Source: Capra hircus (taxonomy: Eukaryota; Chordata; Mammalia; Artiodactyla; Bovidae). Taken from it: 64,000 bases of DNA. The stretch lies in the NCBI RefSeq assembly GCF_001704415.2, contig NC_030827.1, positions 44,148,271-44,212,270 on the forward strand. The letters are read 5' to 3'. The translations under genes were made by a program, and so were the position numbers. The notes beneath the pieces are model-generated. The model was not told the origin of the DNA. It saw only the letters and a program-made list of their open reading frames with translations, and ran no database searches. Positions 45,262 to 57,239 of this stretch are shown here, piece after piece (the stretch's first letter is position 1; the number at the start of each line of letters is the position of its first letter).

Positions 45262-45935
45262 AAAGACCCTAACTAGCCAAAATGATCTTAAGAACAAATC
45301 TGGAAGTATCATGTTCCCCAGTTCCAAACTATCCTAATATCCTCCACTAATCAAAACAATAGAGTACTGACATAAAACCAGACACACAGGTCAAAGGAAT
45401 AGAACAGAGGGTCTAGAAATAAACCCATACTTATTTGGTCAATTAATCTACAACAAAGGAGGCAAGATTATACAATGGGGAAAAGGGATACTTCAATTAA
45501 TGGTGCTGAGAAAATGTTAACAGCTACAGGCAAATGATTTAAACTGGACTATTTTCTTAAAGCATATACAGAAACTTAAAATAGATTAAAGATTTAAATT
45601 TAAGGCCTGAAACCATAAAACTCCTACTAGAAAACTTAGGCAATATGCTTTTTGACATTTATCTTTGAAGTAATTTTTTTTGTATGTCTCCTCTGGCAAG
45701 GGAAACAAAAGCAAAAATAAATACATGGGACTATGTTAAACTAAGAAGCTTTTGCACAGTGAAGTAAACTGAACATAAAGGCCTCTTACTTAATAAAAGA
45801 TATTTGCAAATGATACGTTGAATAAGTGGTTAATATCCAAAATATATTAGTACGAATAACTTGTACAAACAATATGTGTATACAATTATAACTCAATTAG
45901 AAATTTTAAAAATTAAAATAGAAAAAAAGGGTGAG
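45262..45935 (+). mobile_element. Old L1 ORF2, third part
   Basis: Resumes the L1 (agaccctaactagccaaaat; caacaaaggaggcaagatta; gacatttatctttgaagtaa) toward the C-terminus and stops near 45935, before the Cys-rich end and 3' UTR. The 3' truncation must be a later deletion. Confidence 0.75.
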
Positions 45936-46257
45936 TTTCAGGGGAGTTCTTATTTCTGATTGCCTATCTTCTTAAACATACTGAATCACTTTTTATACAT
46001 GACACATAGCCAATTCAATTTACTTCTATATATGCTCTGGCTTCATTTTTTAGCATTTCTATAAATGTAACATACCAGTATTGGTTCACCTCCCTGAAGA
46101 ATTTTAAAGGGATCTGTGATCACTTAATACCTAGGAAGGGTTGATTCTAGGACTCTTGTAGATGTAAAAATGTGCAGGTACTCCAACCCCTTGTATAAAA
46201 CAGTCTAGTATTTGCATATAGACTCCACACATCCTTCTGTGTAGTTTAAATAATCTT
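45936..46257. other. Unique sequence
   Basis: Nothing recognised. Confidence 0.5.
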
Positions 46258-46392
46258 TACTGCTGCTGCTGCTAAGTCTCTTCAGTCGTGTCTGACTCTG
46301 TGTGACCCCATAGATGGCAGCCCATCAGGCTCCACCGTCCCTGGGATTCTCCAGGCAAGAACACTGGAGTGGGTTGCCATTTACTTCTCCAT
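46258..46392 (-). mobile_element. Bov-A-type SINE monomer, minus strand, with (GCT)n
   Basis: It opens with (TGC)4 at 46261-46273, then the inverted monomer (tcttcagtcgtgtctgactc; caagaacactggagtgggtt). Diverged ataatct-type words on both sides may be a target-site duplication. Confidence 0.88.
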
Positions 46393-46735
46393 AATCTCTA
46401 GGTTACTTATAATATCTGATACAATGTAAATGCTATGTAAATGGGCCAGGGTATGGCAAGTTCAAATTTTGCTTTTTGGAACGTTCAGAAATTTTAAATA
46501 TGTCCAGCCTGCAGTTGAATTAACAGATGCAGAGCCCCCAGATATGGACAGCTGACTGTATTCTGTATTTGACCACTTCCTTTGGCCAGCACTTATCCTC
46601 AGTCGGTTGATATTACCTTCCTCAAGGGAAATAAGATTTACCTTACCCTCAAATGCTCAATTTCATTCCCTACTAATAAAAAAGTAATTTTCTTCTTCAT
46701 TTTTCTTGAGGTGCAACAGGCATAATTTTCACTGG
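46393..46735. other. Unique sequence
   Basis: No feature seen. Confidence 0.5.
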
Positions 46736-46751
46736 AATACTAAATTAAAGT

Positions 46752-46946
46752 GAAAGGGAAAGTTGCTCAGTCAGGTCACACTCTTTAGGATCCCACACAC
46801 TATACAGTCCATGGAATTCTCCAGGTCAGAATACTGGAGTGGGTAGCCTTTCTCTTCCCGAGGGATCTTCCCAACCCAAGGATCAAATCTAGGTCTCCCG
46901 CATTGCAGGCAGATTCTTTACCAGCTGAGCCACAAGGGAAGCCCAA
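46752..46946 (-). mobile_element. Bov-tA SINE, minus strand
   Basis: Inverted near-full copy (agttgctcagtcaggtcaca to accagctgagccacaaggga). The word aatactaa lies just left (about 46737-46744) and just right (about 46950-46957), a plausible 8-bp duplication. Confidence 0.9.
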
Positions 46947-47172
46947 GAAATACTAAGGTTAATGTTATTTCCAAACAAAAATATCAGTTTAGAGGTATTT
47001 AAAAATATTCTTAATAGGTATATTGGGAAAAAAAAAAGAAAAACCTAATCATTGTATGAAAAAATCACTATCTTTTGAGAGCTTACTCTTTGCCACACTC
47101 TAACAGGTGTGATTTGCATACACTTTTAAATTTCCATTCACAGATTAAACATTAATTCTTTTCTTATGAATC

Positions 47173-47365
47173 GCCAGTCCAGGTTTGATGCAGGATACAG
47201 GATGCTTGGGGCTGGTGCACTGGGATGACCCAGAGGGATTGTACAGGGAGGGAGGCAGGAGGGGGGTTCAGGGTGGGGAACATGTGTTCACCCGTGGTAG
47301 ATTCATGTTGGTGTATGGCAAAATCAATACAATATTGTAAAGTAAAAAATAATAATAATAAATAA
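47173..47365 (+). mobile_element. L1 3' UTR tail with AAT-rich end
   Basis: Sense ruminant L1 3' end (acaggatgcttggggctggt; gattcatgttggtgtatggc; acaatattgtaaag) followed by (AAT)n. Strongly 5'-truncated. Confidence 0.88.
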
Positions 47366-49495
47366 ATGATAAATGGTTAAAAAAAAGAAAAATCTAAAAA
47401 AAAAGATTTCACATGTTACCAGTCAAGTGATAATAAACTCTAGGATGAGAAAATTAAAATTGAAAAAAAATAATTCTTAAAAATTCTTAATATATTTGTA
47501 GTTATGCTATTATGGTATATAAAACCAAAGTTTATGTACCTATTCACTATTAAGGATAAAAGTGACTGTGGTACAAAGCACACACATCCACCCCATAAGC
47601 AAGAACTGTTTTCCAGGAGTTAGTGGTTTTAAAGGATAGTGATAGTTAAAAGTAGACCTCAAAAGGAAGATATTATTTCAAAAAATGTTCTAAATATTTT
47701 CCAAAGGGTAACACACTTTTTCTTTAAGTCCCTGCTTTCCTACTATACTTTTTCAAATAACTTCATTTTCAATATAATTTAGAGCCGATATGAGTTGTTA
47801 TAAAAACTTTGATATACTTTGATTTGTTGAGATTTCTTGAGTTAGAAATGAAATGAAAAGATTGAATTACATTTAGCACATGGGAATTTATCTGTAATCT
47901 AAATCCTAAAGATACAGGGCTCACTGACAGAAAAATCACAGGGCACAATCACTTCAGTAAGAGTGATTTCCAGAGAATGTTGGAGGAAAACCAGAAGTTC
48001 AGTGTATTAGGTGTTGAAGGTGATCAGAGAATTAGCAAGTCTGATAGTGATCTGAAGGGAAACAGGAGATAGGAAAGTAAATAAAGTATCATTTGTCTCT
48101 TTTTCTTTGAGGTAAATGAATGGTTTGCTTAGGACATACACTTAGAACACATTTGTATAATGAAGAAATGGAACCATATATATAGTGAAGATCGAATAAA
48201 TAAATGTGAAAAGTAAACTGGTAAAAAATATCTGGAAATTCTCACAATCAAAAGACTATTATATTTTTATGTTGGTTTCCTCTGCTAGAATATAGACTAT
48301 ATTTTATCTGTCTTGTAAACTTTATATACTTATTGTCTAGAGTGATAATGCTAATAAATTCTTGCTGAAGAAATTTACATAAGATTTGTAAAGAAATATA
48401 AAGGGCTAAGAACCCTAGACAAGGGAGAATACACTTCTTTCATTAAAAGTCAAGACCAGGATGGGGAGAGTTTGAATAATTAGTGATTGTGATTGACCTA
48501 CTTATATATATTAGGCATTTCAAAGCTGACTGTGTTGTTTCCTTGTAACTTAGAATACATAAAGTTATTGAGGAAGATTGAGAAGCTGCAAAGATAGTGT
48601 AATTTTTAAAGCAGGCCTAAGCAATGCAAAGCTGAGCCCAAAAAGAATAGGTGTCATTCAAATCAGATTAATACTGTGCCAATATTAAGGGTTTCATGCA
48701 CTGTTTTATGCTTTTATAATCTACATTCACTTACTAAATCTGTTAAACTGAATTATAACTACCTACTATGCAACACTTTTCTAGAATGAACTGATGTCTC
48801 TCCAAAACATACCATTTTTTAGTCTTCTTTATAGATAAAAAATCTAGCATACTAATAAATATTCTTTTAGGAAACACACACTTAGCAAACATTTTGTTAC
48901 TAAACCAATTTGACAGGTACAGGACAGTATTGCAATTACCTTAATTTTTTTTTTTTTTAGAAATGCAAAGACTCTTCATGCAGAGCTTACTATAGACAGG
49001 TGGTCACACTCATGTTTTGGCAGACTCAAGGGCAGGTGGAAGATTGAGAAAAGGGTACATGTGATTATCAGAGGCTGTTGATTTAAGCATTCAAGGTAAA
49101 ATATGAATATGCCATCTTCAGTTTTTTAATTATTCATTTCAGCTTGAATAGTCAAACATAAACTCTTTAAGTAATTAATGTATCTCTCCTCGTGACATCC
49201 TTGAGGCAGAGGCAAAAATCTCAGTAATATCAATATATTTGTGTGTTATGCTGATTCCACCTCCCCTACCAAATAAAAACCACAGGCTATCCTTGTAGAA
49301 ACTTAGATTCAAATGTGACTTTGAAACTGGCTTTTATCACAACCAAATGGAGAAAATTTGGTAAAAATATATTTATAGAAGTGCATGTTCAAATCAGGTG
49401 GTAAGAGCTACAACTAGCACTGAGTCTTTGTTAAAGACACTATGCTAATCCCATCATATGCCTTACTGTGTATAACTATCTTGAGACTCTGTGAA
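47366..49495. other. Longest stretch without recognised repeats
   Basis: About 2.1 kb of AT-rich sequence with no transposon and no coding frame. A T run lies at 48948-48958. It is a reasonable place to look for conserved non-coding sequence. Confidence 0.5.
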
Positions 49496-49890
49496 TTGGG
49501 TCCAAGTATTGCGACCCTATGAACTGCAGTATGCCAGCCTCCCTGTCCATCACCAACTCCTGGAGTTCACTCAAACTTATCCGTCAAGTTGGTGATGCCA
49601 TCCAACCATCTCATTCTCTGTTGTCCCCTTCTCCTCCTGCCCCCAATCCCTCCCAGCATCAGGGTCTTTTCCAATGAGTCAAGTCTTCGCATGACATGGC
49701 AAAAGTATTGGAGTTTCAGCTCCAACATCCGTCCTTCCAAAGAACACCCAGGACTGATCTCCTTTAGGATGGACTGGTTGGATCTCCTTACAGTCCAAGG
49801 GACTCTCAAGAGTCTTCTCCAACTGGTGTGCTGTGATTCATGGGGTCGCAAAGAGCTGGACATGACTGAGCAACTGAACTGAACTGATGA
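49496..49890. mobile_element. BovB 3' end with inverted 5' part
   Basis: 49505-49825 is BovB 3' region in reverse (gcgaccctatgaactgcagt to actctcaagagtcttctcca). It switches at about 49826 to sense BovB 3' terminus (tgtgctgtgattcatggggt to gaactgaactga). The two arms share about 20 bases of the same BovB stretch. This resembles a 5'-inverted insertion; two independent insertions are the alternative. The inverted arm carries a minus-strand frame with the GGRRRRGQQRMRWLDG box. Confidence 0.8.
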
Positions 49891-51532
49891 TCCATGTATC
49901 TCCTTGTTCCCCTGGAAGTAGCATCAATCCAAGATATTTTCTTAGCATAATAGATAATAGAAGCACAGGTGAGTGAGTAAATCCAGTAGAATATTTAAAA
50001 GCTCTGATTTCCTAACACTTGCTGATCCTTTCTTGACTGAATCTCATGACATGATTAAACCCAAACAGTAGACTGTACACTATGCCTGGAGGTTTACATT
50101 GTCCAAAAGAGTATTACTCTGGTAGGGCAGAAGAGAGATAAATTACTGCATAATAATCTAATCTATTATGCATTGGAATACATGAAAGTATATAGTGATG
50201 GATAATACTGGAATAAAATAGGGGTTATTTAAATGTTTAGCTGAAGGAAAAATCAAAGTGATTCCATAATTAAGTTATTTTCAATTATAGTGAAGGTACC
50301 AGGCAGGGTTCCTACAGGAAACAGATGGCACATGGAAATTTTGTAATTTGGAAGAGCTTAATAAAATAAAAAAAATTACAAGATAAAGCCAGGGTATAGA
50401 AAACTCACAAAATTATTCCAAATACTTTGGAGCTGGCAAAAGCGGGACTCTTAACACCCCTGGCTCTCAAGAGACACTTAGAGGGCTATGATGTGGAAAA
50501 CAGTCATGAACTGTGTCCAAACAACTGACTACCAGAGGCTGTGCTCTTGGATCCAGTCAGTAATCAGCCTGTGGTAACACCAAAGATGGTAAGCCGATAA
50601 ATATCCACATTTACTACTCATATTTCCGCCTACAGCCATCTGCTGCTCCCCATTGGACAAGACTAGAACTACAAGAGGATACCAGAATCAGTCTCACGGA
50701 TGACTTCCATATAGGGTGGGTAATTGTTTTTAGGGGCACTGAAAATATATCCTGCATAGAACAGCAAATAATTTATATTTCAATGTAACTTTTAGGGACT
50801 GTAAATCTCCATAGTACTGCCTCTTTCACGTACCTCTAGTATACTGTTATACTATTCCTTAGTGAGGGAGAGATACAGAGTTGCAAGTAGTAAACTCATT
50901 ATTACACTTAGGATAGCTTAGAGGCTGTTTTGTCACAACTTGTAATGATAGAATATTAGGAATCATAAAGATTTAAAAAAAAAAAAACTTGTACTATTGA
51001 CCTACCTGCTTGAAATTTGGGGTGTTTTTCAAAATATTTATATAATATATGTAAGTGTGTTATACTTGTGAACATTAAACATTTAAGGTTCTCTAACATA
51101 ACAAAACATAGACATGGGCTGTGAATCTTATGACATCAAGTATTGTGTATTTGACCTTGAGAAAGACATTCAAATTCTCCATGTATCTAGTTCTCCATGT
51201 TTCATTTTATTCATTTGTGAGGATCTATACAAACTGTAGGAGTTAGGCAAATACAGGGAAACTCCTCAGAGTGATGACTTTTACATAATAAGCATTCAGT
51301 AAGGTATACTAGTGAATGTTATGTAAGCCCACAACTTTTGATAATATATCTAACAATTTTTGGAATAAAACTAAGGGAAATACACAACAAAGACATTATA
51401 AGCACTAGCTGTTAAGAATTCAGCATGTTAAACAAAAATGTAAATATGTGGAGGTTAAATCATGTATACATTTGCTTTAAATATGTTAAACATGATTTTA
51501 TGAGACTTTCACCAACATTAATGTAACTGTAA
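49891..51532. other. Unique sequence, possible old repeat at 50290-50720
   Basis: No gene seen. The part with cagggttcctacaggaaaca at about 50304 recalls an ancient mammalian repeat, but I cannot assign it. Confidence 0.4.
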
Positions 51533-51639
51533 GACAGAGCCAAAACAAAACCAAAACACCCAGTTGTGGATGTCACTGGTGATAGAAGCGAGGTCTGATG
51601 CTGTACAGAGTAATATTGCATAGGAACCTGGAATGTTAG

Positions 51640-52590
51640 GTCCATGAATTAAGGCAAATTGAAAGTGGTCAAACAGGAGATGGTGAGTGAATGTCAACAT
51701 TCTAGGAATCAGAGAACTAGAATGGAATGGAATTGGTGAATTTAACTCAGATGACCATTATATCTACCACTGTGGGCAGGAATCCTTTAGAAGAAATGGA
51801 GTAGCCATCATAGTCAACAAGAGTCTGAAATGCAGTACCTGGATGCCAACCTCAAAAATGACAGTATGATCTCTGTTGGTTTCCAAGGCAAACCATTCAG
51901 GATCACGGTAATCCAAGTCTATGCCCCGACCCGTAACAGTGAAGAAGCTGAAGTTGAACAGTTTTATGAAGACCTATAAGACCTTCTAAAACTAACACCC
52001 AAAAAAGATGCTCTTTTCATTATAGGGGACTGGAATGCATAAGCAGCAAGTCCACACACACCTGGAGTAACAGGCAAATTTGTCCTTGGAGTAGAGAATG
52101 AAGTAGGGCAAAGGCTAATAGAGTTCTGCCAAGAGAATGCACTGGTCATAGCAAACACCATCTTCCAACACCACAAGAGAAGATGGTACACATGGACATC
52201 ACCAGATGGTCAACACCGAAATCAGATTGATTATATTATTTGCAGCCAAAGATGGAGAAGCTCTATACAGTAAGTAAAACCAAGACCAGGAGCTGACTAT
52301 GGCTCAAATCATGAACTCCTTAGTGCCAAATTCAGACTTAAATTGAAGAAAGTAGGGGGAACCACTAGACCATTCAGGTATGTCCTAAATCAAATCCCTT
52401 ACGGTTATACAGTGGAAGTGAGAAACAGATTTAAGGGACTAGATCTGATAGACAGAGTTCCTGATGAACTATGGACAGAGGTTTGTAACATTGTGCAAGA
52501 GACAGGGATCAAGACCATCTCCAAGAAAAAGAAAAGCAAAAAAAAAAAAAAAAAAAAAAAAACCTGTCTGAGGAGGTCTTACAAATAGCT
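51640..52590 (+). pseudogene. BovB endonuclease domain, broken frames
   Basis: The AP-type endonuclease that nicks target DNA. Recognisable in pieces: VNILGIRELEWNGIGEFNSD and HYIYHCGQESFRRNGVA in the open frame 51687-51869, then IQVYAP and the GDWNA motif (near 52026-52040, followed by a stop), the IDYIICSQRWRS part, and PFRYVLNQIPYGYTVEVRNR in the frame 52343-52588. The catalytic GDWN element is readable but the frame is interrupted, so no intact enzyme exists. Confidence 0.88.
52538..52562. repeat. A25 homopolymer inside BovB coding region
   Basis: Twenty-five A lie in the Lys-rich linker (KKKKSKKKKK) between endonuclease and RT. In other BovB contexts this region is Lys-rich but not a pure run, so expansion by slippage is likely. 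Confidence 0.9.
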
Positions 52591-53420
52591 GTGAAAAGAA
52601 CAGAAGCAAAAAGCAAAGGAGAAAAGGAAAGATATACCCATGGGTATAAAAGATATACCCATTTGAATGCAGAGTTCCAGAGAATAGCAAGGAGAGATAA
52701 GAAAGCCTTCCCCAGTGATCAATGCAAAGAAATAGAGGAAAATAACAATGGGAAAGACTAGAGATCTCTTCAAGAAGATGGGCTCGATAAAGGACAGAAA
52801 TTTTATGGGCCTAACAGAACCAGAAGATATTAAGATGGTGGCAATAATATACAGAGGAACTGTAGAAAAATGATCTTCATGACCCAGATAACCATGATGG
52901 TGTGATGAGTCACCTAGAGCCAAACATCCTTGGAAGGTGAGTCAAGTGGGTCTTAGGAAGCATCATTACCAACAAAACCTGTGGAGGTGATGGAATGCCA
53001 GTGGAGCTATTTCAAATCCTGAAAGATGATGCTGTGAAAGTGCTGCACTCAATATGCCAGCAAATTTGGAAAACTCAGCAGTGGCCACAGGACTGGAAAA
53101 GGTCTGTTTTCATTCCAATCCCAAAGAAAGGTAATGACAAAGAATGATCAAACTACCACACAACTGCGCTCATCTCACACACTAGTAAAGTAATGCTCAA
53201 AATTCTCCAAGCCAGGCTTCAGCAATATGTGAACCATGAATTTCCAGATATTCAAGCTGGTTTTAGAAAAGGCAGAGGAACCAGAGATCAAATTGCCAAT
53301 GTCCGCTGGATCATGGAAAAAGCAAGAGAGTTCCAGAAAAACAGTTAGTTCTGTTTTGTTGACTATGCCAAAGCCTTTGACTGTGTAGATCACCATAAAC
53401 AGTGGAAAGTTCTGAAAGAG

Positions 53421-54014
53421 ATGAGAATACCATACCACCTAACCTGCCTCTTGAGAAACCTATATGCAGGTGAGGAAGCAACAGTTAGAACTGGACATGG
53501 AACAACAGACTGGTTTCAAATAGGAAAAGGAGTACGTCAAGGCTGTATCTTGTCACCCTGCTTATTTAACTTATATGCAGAGTACATCAAGAGAAATGCT
53601 GGGCTGCAAGAAGCACAAGCTGGAATCAAGATTGCCGGAAGGAATATTAATAACCTCAGATATGTAGGTGATACCACCCTTATGGCAGAAAGTGAAGAAG
53701 CACTAAAGAGCCTCTTTATGAAAGTGAAAGAAGAGAGTGAAAAAGTTGGCTCAAAGCTCAACATTCAGAAAACGAAGATCATGGCATCTGCTCCCATCAC
53801 TTCATGGCAAATAGATGGGGAAACAGTGGAAACAGTGAGGGGCTCCAAAATCACTGCAGATGGTGACAGAAGCCATGAAATTAAAAGACTCTTGCTCCTT
53901 GGAAGTAAAGTTATGAGAAACCTAGACAGCATATTAAAAAGCAGACATTACTTTGCCAACAAATGTGTGTCTAGTCAAGGCTATGGCTTTTCCAGTAGTC
54001 ATGTATGGATGTGA
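53421..54014 (+). pseudogene. BovB RT palm and C-terminus (197 codons), box mutated
   Basis: Open from the LTCLLRNLYAGEEATVRTGH stretch through GVRQGCILSPCLFNLYAEY to the C-terminal region. The RT box reads YVGD in place of YADD, losing the first aspartate, so catalysis is impossible. A 15-base deletion removes SDFIF. The frame ends after a frameshift near 53950. Confidence 0.9.
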
Positions 54015-54409
54015 GAGTTATAAAGAAAGCTGAATGTTGAAGAATTGGTGCTTTGAACTGTGGTGTTGGAGAAGACTCGTGAGAGTCCCTTGGTCTGCAA
54101 GGAGATCCAACCAGTCCATCCTAAAGGAGATCACCCTGGGTGTTCATTGGAAGGACTGATGTTGAAGCTGACACTGTAATACTTTGGCTACCTAATTCGA
54201 AGAGCTGGATCATTTGAAAAGACCCTGATGCTGGGAAAGATTGAAGGCAGGAAAATGAGATGACATTGGATGAGATGATTGGATGGCATCACCAACTCAA
54301 TGTACATGAGTTTGGGTAAACTCTGGGAGTTGATGATGGAAAGGGCGGCCTGGTGTGTTGTGTTCCATGGTGTAGCAAAGAGTCAGACACAACTGAGCGG
54401 CTGAACTAA

Positions 54410-54939
54410 ACTTAAGGTAACTTTTTCTCAGTTTCTTTTTCTTGTTTCATGGATTTCACTACAGAATGATCAAGTTATGGTAACATGCCTTCAACTTAAA
54501 GTGATAGGCTTACAACTTGAATTGTGTCTGCAATGCTATTTTATGCTTCGCAAATCCAGGAAAAAAAAAACAAAAAAAAAAACAAAACCATGAATAACTT
54601 CTTGAGGTCTTTGGGGTAGTACAACTTTGCCACCTTTTTGTTTATTTTCTAGCTTTGATTATATCTCCACATGTCTATCTCCATCTTTTTACCTTCACTT
54701 TGAAACTAGCCTCCAAGAAATAAAACCAATTTCAAGATATCATCTTACACTGTTTCCAAGCTAGGGACCACCAACTCAAATTCATTTCTGAGCTAAGAGA
54801 TAGGCAACGCCCTTTGGATTGGAGCCACGTAATGATCAACTTCAGAAGATAGCCCTGTTATTCTACATACAGGCTTGTTATTCTATACACAGGCTCCAAA
54901 ATTAGTCCACAAATATGTCCTATCATGAATAATTATTCA
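54410..54939. other. Unique sequence with A-rich run and a perfect palindrome
   Basis: An A-rich run lies at 54561-54588 and a perfect 22-bp palindrome at 54922-54943. No coding frame. Confidence 0.5.
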
Positions 54940-54943
54940 TGAT
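54922..54943. repeat. Perfect 22-bp palindrome
   Basis: The 22 bases equal their own reverse complement, with centre aataatt. It lies at the edge of a SINE insertion. Confidence 0.95.
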
Positions 54944-55157
54944 GGTTGTTTTTTAGGCACTAAGTCATGTCTGATTCTTTTATAATACCGGGGACTGTAG
55001 CCCACCTGGCTTCTCATTCATGGGATTTCCCATGCAAGAATATTGGAGTGGGTTGTCGTCATTTCCTTCTCCAGGGGTTCATTCCTGACCCAAGGCTTGA
55101 TCTGATGTCTCCTGCATTACCAGGCAGTTTTTACCACTGAGCCACCAGGGAAGACCA
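54944..55157 (-). mobile_element. Bov-tA SINE, minus strand
   Basis: Inverted near-full copy (aggcactaagtcatgtctga to taccactgagccaccaggga). Moderately diverged. Confidence 0.9.
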
Positions 55158-55658
55158 ATATAATTTTAACAGTTATTGAAGCAGAATTACATACAGATAT
55201 GTAACATAAATATCACCCATACCTTCTGTTTCTATATAGAGAAAAGCTGTGAGTTTCTAAATATCTACCAAACAATGAAGAAGATCATTTAAAGGAAGAG
55301 ATGACAGTATTTCAGTTTTAATGTTTAACATATTTTAAGTACTTAATACATCCATTGGAAGAAAAGGATTAGTCAGAAGCTGTATATTCAGTCCTAAAGA
55401 CCATTATTATTCAGAAAAAAAAAAAAAAAACCACTTAATTTCCTATGGCATGAAATAGCCATTTTTTTAAGTTTTCAAGCTAGATTTAACCATATTTGAT
55501 ATGAACAAGTTCATGGTGTACTTTTGCAGAAATAATCTCCCAAAGTTGATCAAATTTCTTACCTTTAAAAAAAAATTTCCTTTCTCACTTTTTAAAAAAG
55601 ACTTTAAATCTTATTTCATCAAAAATCCCATAACAACAATCACATAAGATTAAAACAA
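55158..55658. other. Unique sequence
   Basis: No element recognised. An A17 run lies near 55415-55431. Confidence 0.5.
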
Positions 55659-56534
55659 ACTGTGTATGTATATCACAATGAACTGGAAAATTCTTAACAA
55701 TATGGGAATACCAGACCACTTTGCCTGTCTTCTGAGAAACCTGTATGCAGGTCAAGGAGCAACTGTTGGAACTGGACATGAAGCAACTGACTGATTCCAA
55801 ATTGGGAAAGAGATACATCAAGGCTGTATATTGCCACCCTTCTTATTTAACTTATATGCAGAGTACATCATAAGAAATGCCAGGCTGGATGACTCACAAG
55901 CTGGAATCAAGATTGCAGGGAAAAATATCAATAACCTCAGATATGTAGATGGCACCACCCTAACGGCAGAAAGTGAAGAGGAACTGAAGAGACTCTTGAT
56001 AAAAGTAAAAGAAGAGAGTGAAAAAAGCTGGCTTAAAGCTCAACATTGAAAAACCTAAGATCAGGGCATCGGGTCCCATCATTTCATGGCAAATAGGGAA
56101 AAAATGGAAACAGTGAGAGACTTTATTTTCTTGGGTTCCAAAATCACTGTGGATGTTTAACTGCAGCTATGAAATTAAAAGCTGCTTGCTCCTTGGAACC
56201 ATGACAAACCTTGACAGCAAGTTAAAAAGCAGAGACATCACTTTGCCAACAAAGGTCCATATAAACAAAGCTATGGTTTCTACAGTAGTCATAAATGGGT
56301 CTGAGAGTTGGACCATAAAGAATGCTGAGCACCAAAGAACTGATGCTTTCAAATTGTAGTGCTGGAGAATACTCTTGAAAGTCCCCTGGTAAACAAGGAG
56401 TTCAAACCAGTCAATCCTAAAGGAAAGCAACCCTGAATATTCACTGGAAGGACTGATGCTGAAGCTGTAATACTTTGGCCACCTGATGTAAAGAGCTGAC
56501 TCACTGGAAAAGACCCTGATGCTAGGAAGGGCTG
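55659..56534 (+). mobile_element. Older BovB, left part, interrupted
   Basis: Sense BovB from motif A (the tatcacaatgaactggaaaa part) to the block before the Arg-rich box. The RT box reads YVDG (frame 55831-56049). It is split by the inverted BovB at 56535-57059 and resumes at 57060. Confidence 0.92.
55831..56049 (+). pseudogene. BovB RT palm fragment (72 codons)
   Basis: Contains LFNLYAEYIIRNARLDDSQ and LRYVDGTTLTAESEEELKRL. The box is YVDG instead of YADD, so the second aspartate is lost. Confidence 0.85.
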
Positions 56535-57059
56535 TTCAGTTCAGTCATTCAGTTGTGTCTGACTCTTTGTGACCCCATGAATCGCAGCATGCCAGGCCTC
56601 CCTGTCCATCACTAACTCCCGGAGTCTACCCAAACTCTCGTCCACCGAGTCGGTGATGCCATCCAACCGTCTCATCCTCTGTCCTCCCCTTCTCCTCCTG
56701 CCCCCAATCTCTCCCAGCATCGGGGCTTTCCCAATGAGTCAACTCTTCGCATGAGGTGGCCAAAGTATTGGAGTTTCAGCTTCAACACCAGTCCTTCCAA
56801 TGAACACCCAGGACTGATCTCCTTTAGGCTGGACTGGCTGGATCTTCCTGCAGTTCAAGGGACTCTCAAGAGTCTTCTCCAACACCACAGTTCAAAAGTA
56901 TCAATTCTTTGGCGTTTAGCTTTATTCACCATCCAACTCTCACATCCATACATGACTACTGGAAAAATCATAGCCTTGACTAGACAGACCTTTGTTGGCA
57001 AAGTAATGTCTCTGCTTTTAAATATGCTATCTAGGTTGGTCATAACTTTCCTTTCAAGG
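56535..57059 (-). mobile_element. Younger BovB inserted in the older BovB
   Basis: Reverse-complement BovB from its 3' end (ttcagttcagtcattcagtt) to tcataactttcctttcaagg. The 5-bp word ggctg is at 56530-56534 and 57058-57062, and the host reading resumes immediately. A minus-strand frame (56855-57112) covers SRDITLPTKVCLVKAMIFPV and YGCESWMVNKA. Confidence 0.92.
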
Positions 57060-57226
57060 CTGAGAGAGGTGGAAAAGGGGGCAACAGAGAATGAGATGGT
57101 TTGGGTCATCACTGAACTGACTCAATGGACATGAGTTTGAGCAAATTTGGAGAAAAACTCAAAGACAGGGAAGCATATGATGCTTCAGTCCCAGGATCAC
57201 AGAGTCAGACACAACTTTGTTACTGA
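57060..57226 (+). mobile_element. Older BovB, right part
   Basis: Continuation of 55659-56534 (gggggcaacagagaatgaga; tcaatggacatgagtttgag) to a decayed 3' end (cacagagtcagacacaactt). Confidence 0.85.
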
Positions 57227-57239
57227 AAAACCATCACCA

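Larger units (their letters stand above)
51533..54409 (+). mobile_element. Longest BovB: endonuclease, RT and C-terminus
   Basis: Starts upstream of the endonuclease (cacccagttgtggatgtcac), passes the endonuclease (51640-52320), a Lys-rich linker with an A25 run (52538-52562), RT (52960-53750) and the C-terminal domain, and ends near 54409 (gagcggctgaactaaac). It has many stops and frameshifts and lacks part of the SDFIF segment near 53840. Length about 2.9 kb against about 3.2 kb for full BovB. Confidence 0.95.

Noticed and set aside
51514..54420. gtaact as a target-site duplication of the long BovB
   Set aside because: It is only six bases and not placed exactly at both element ends.
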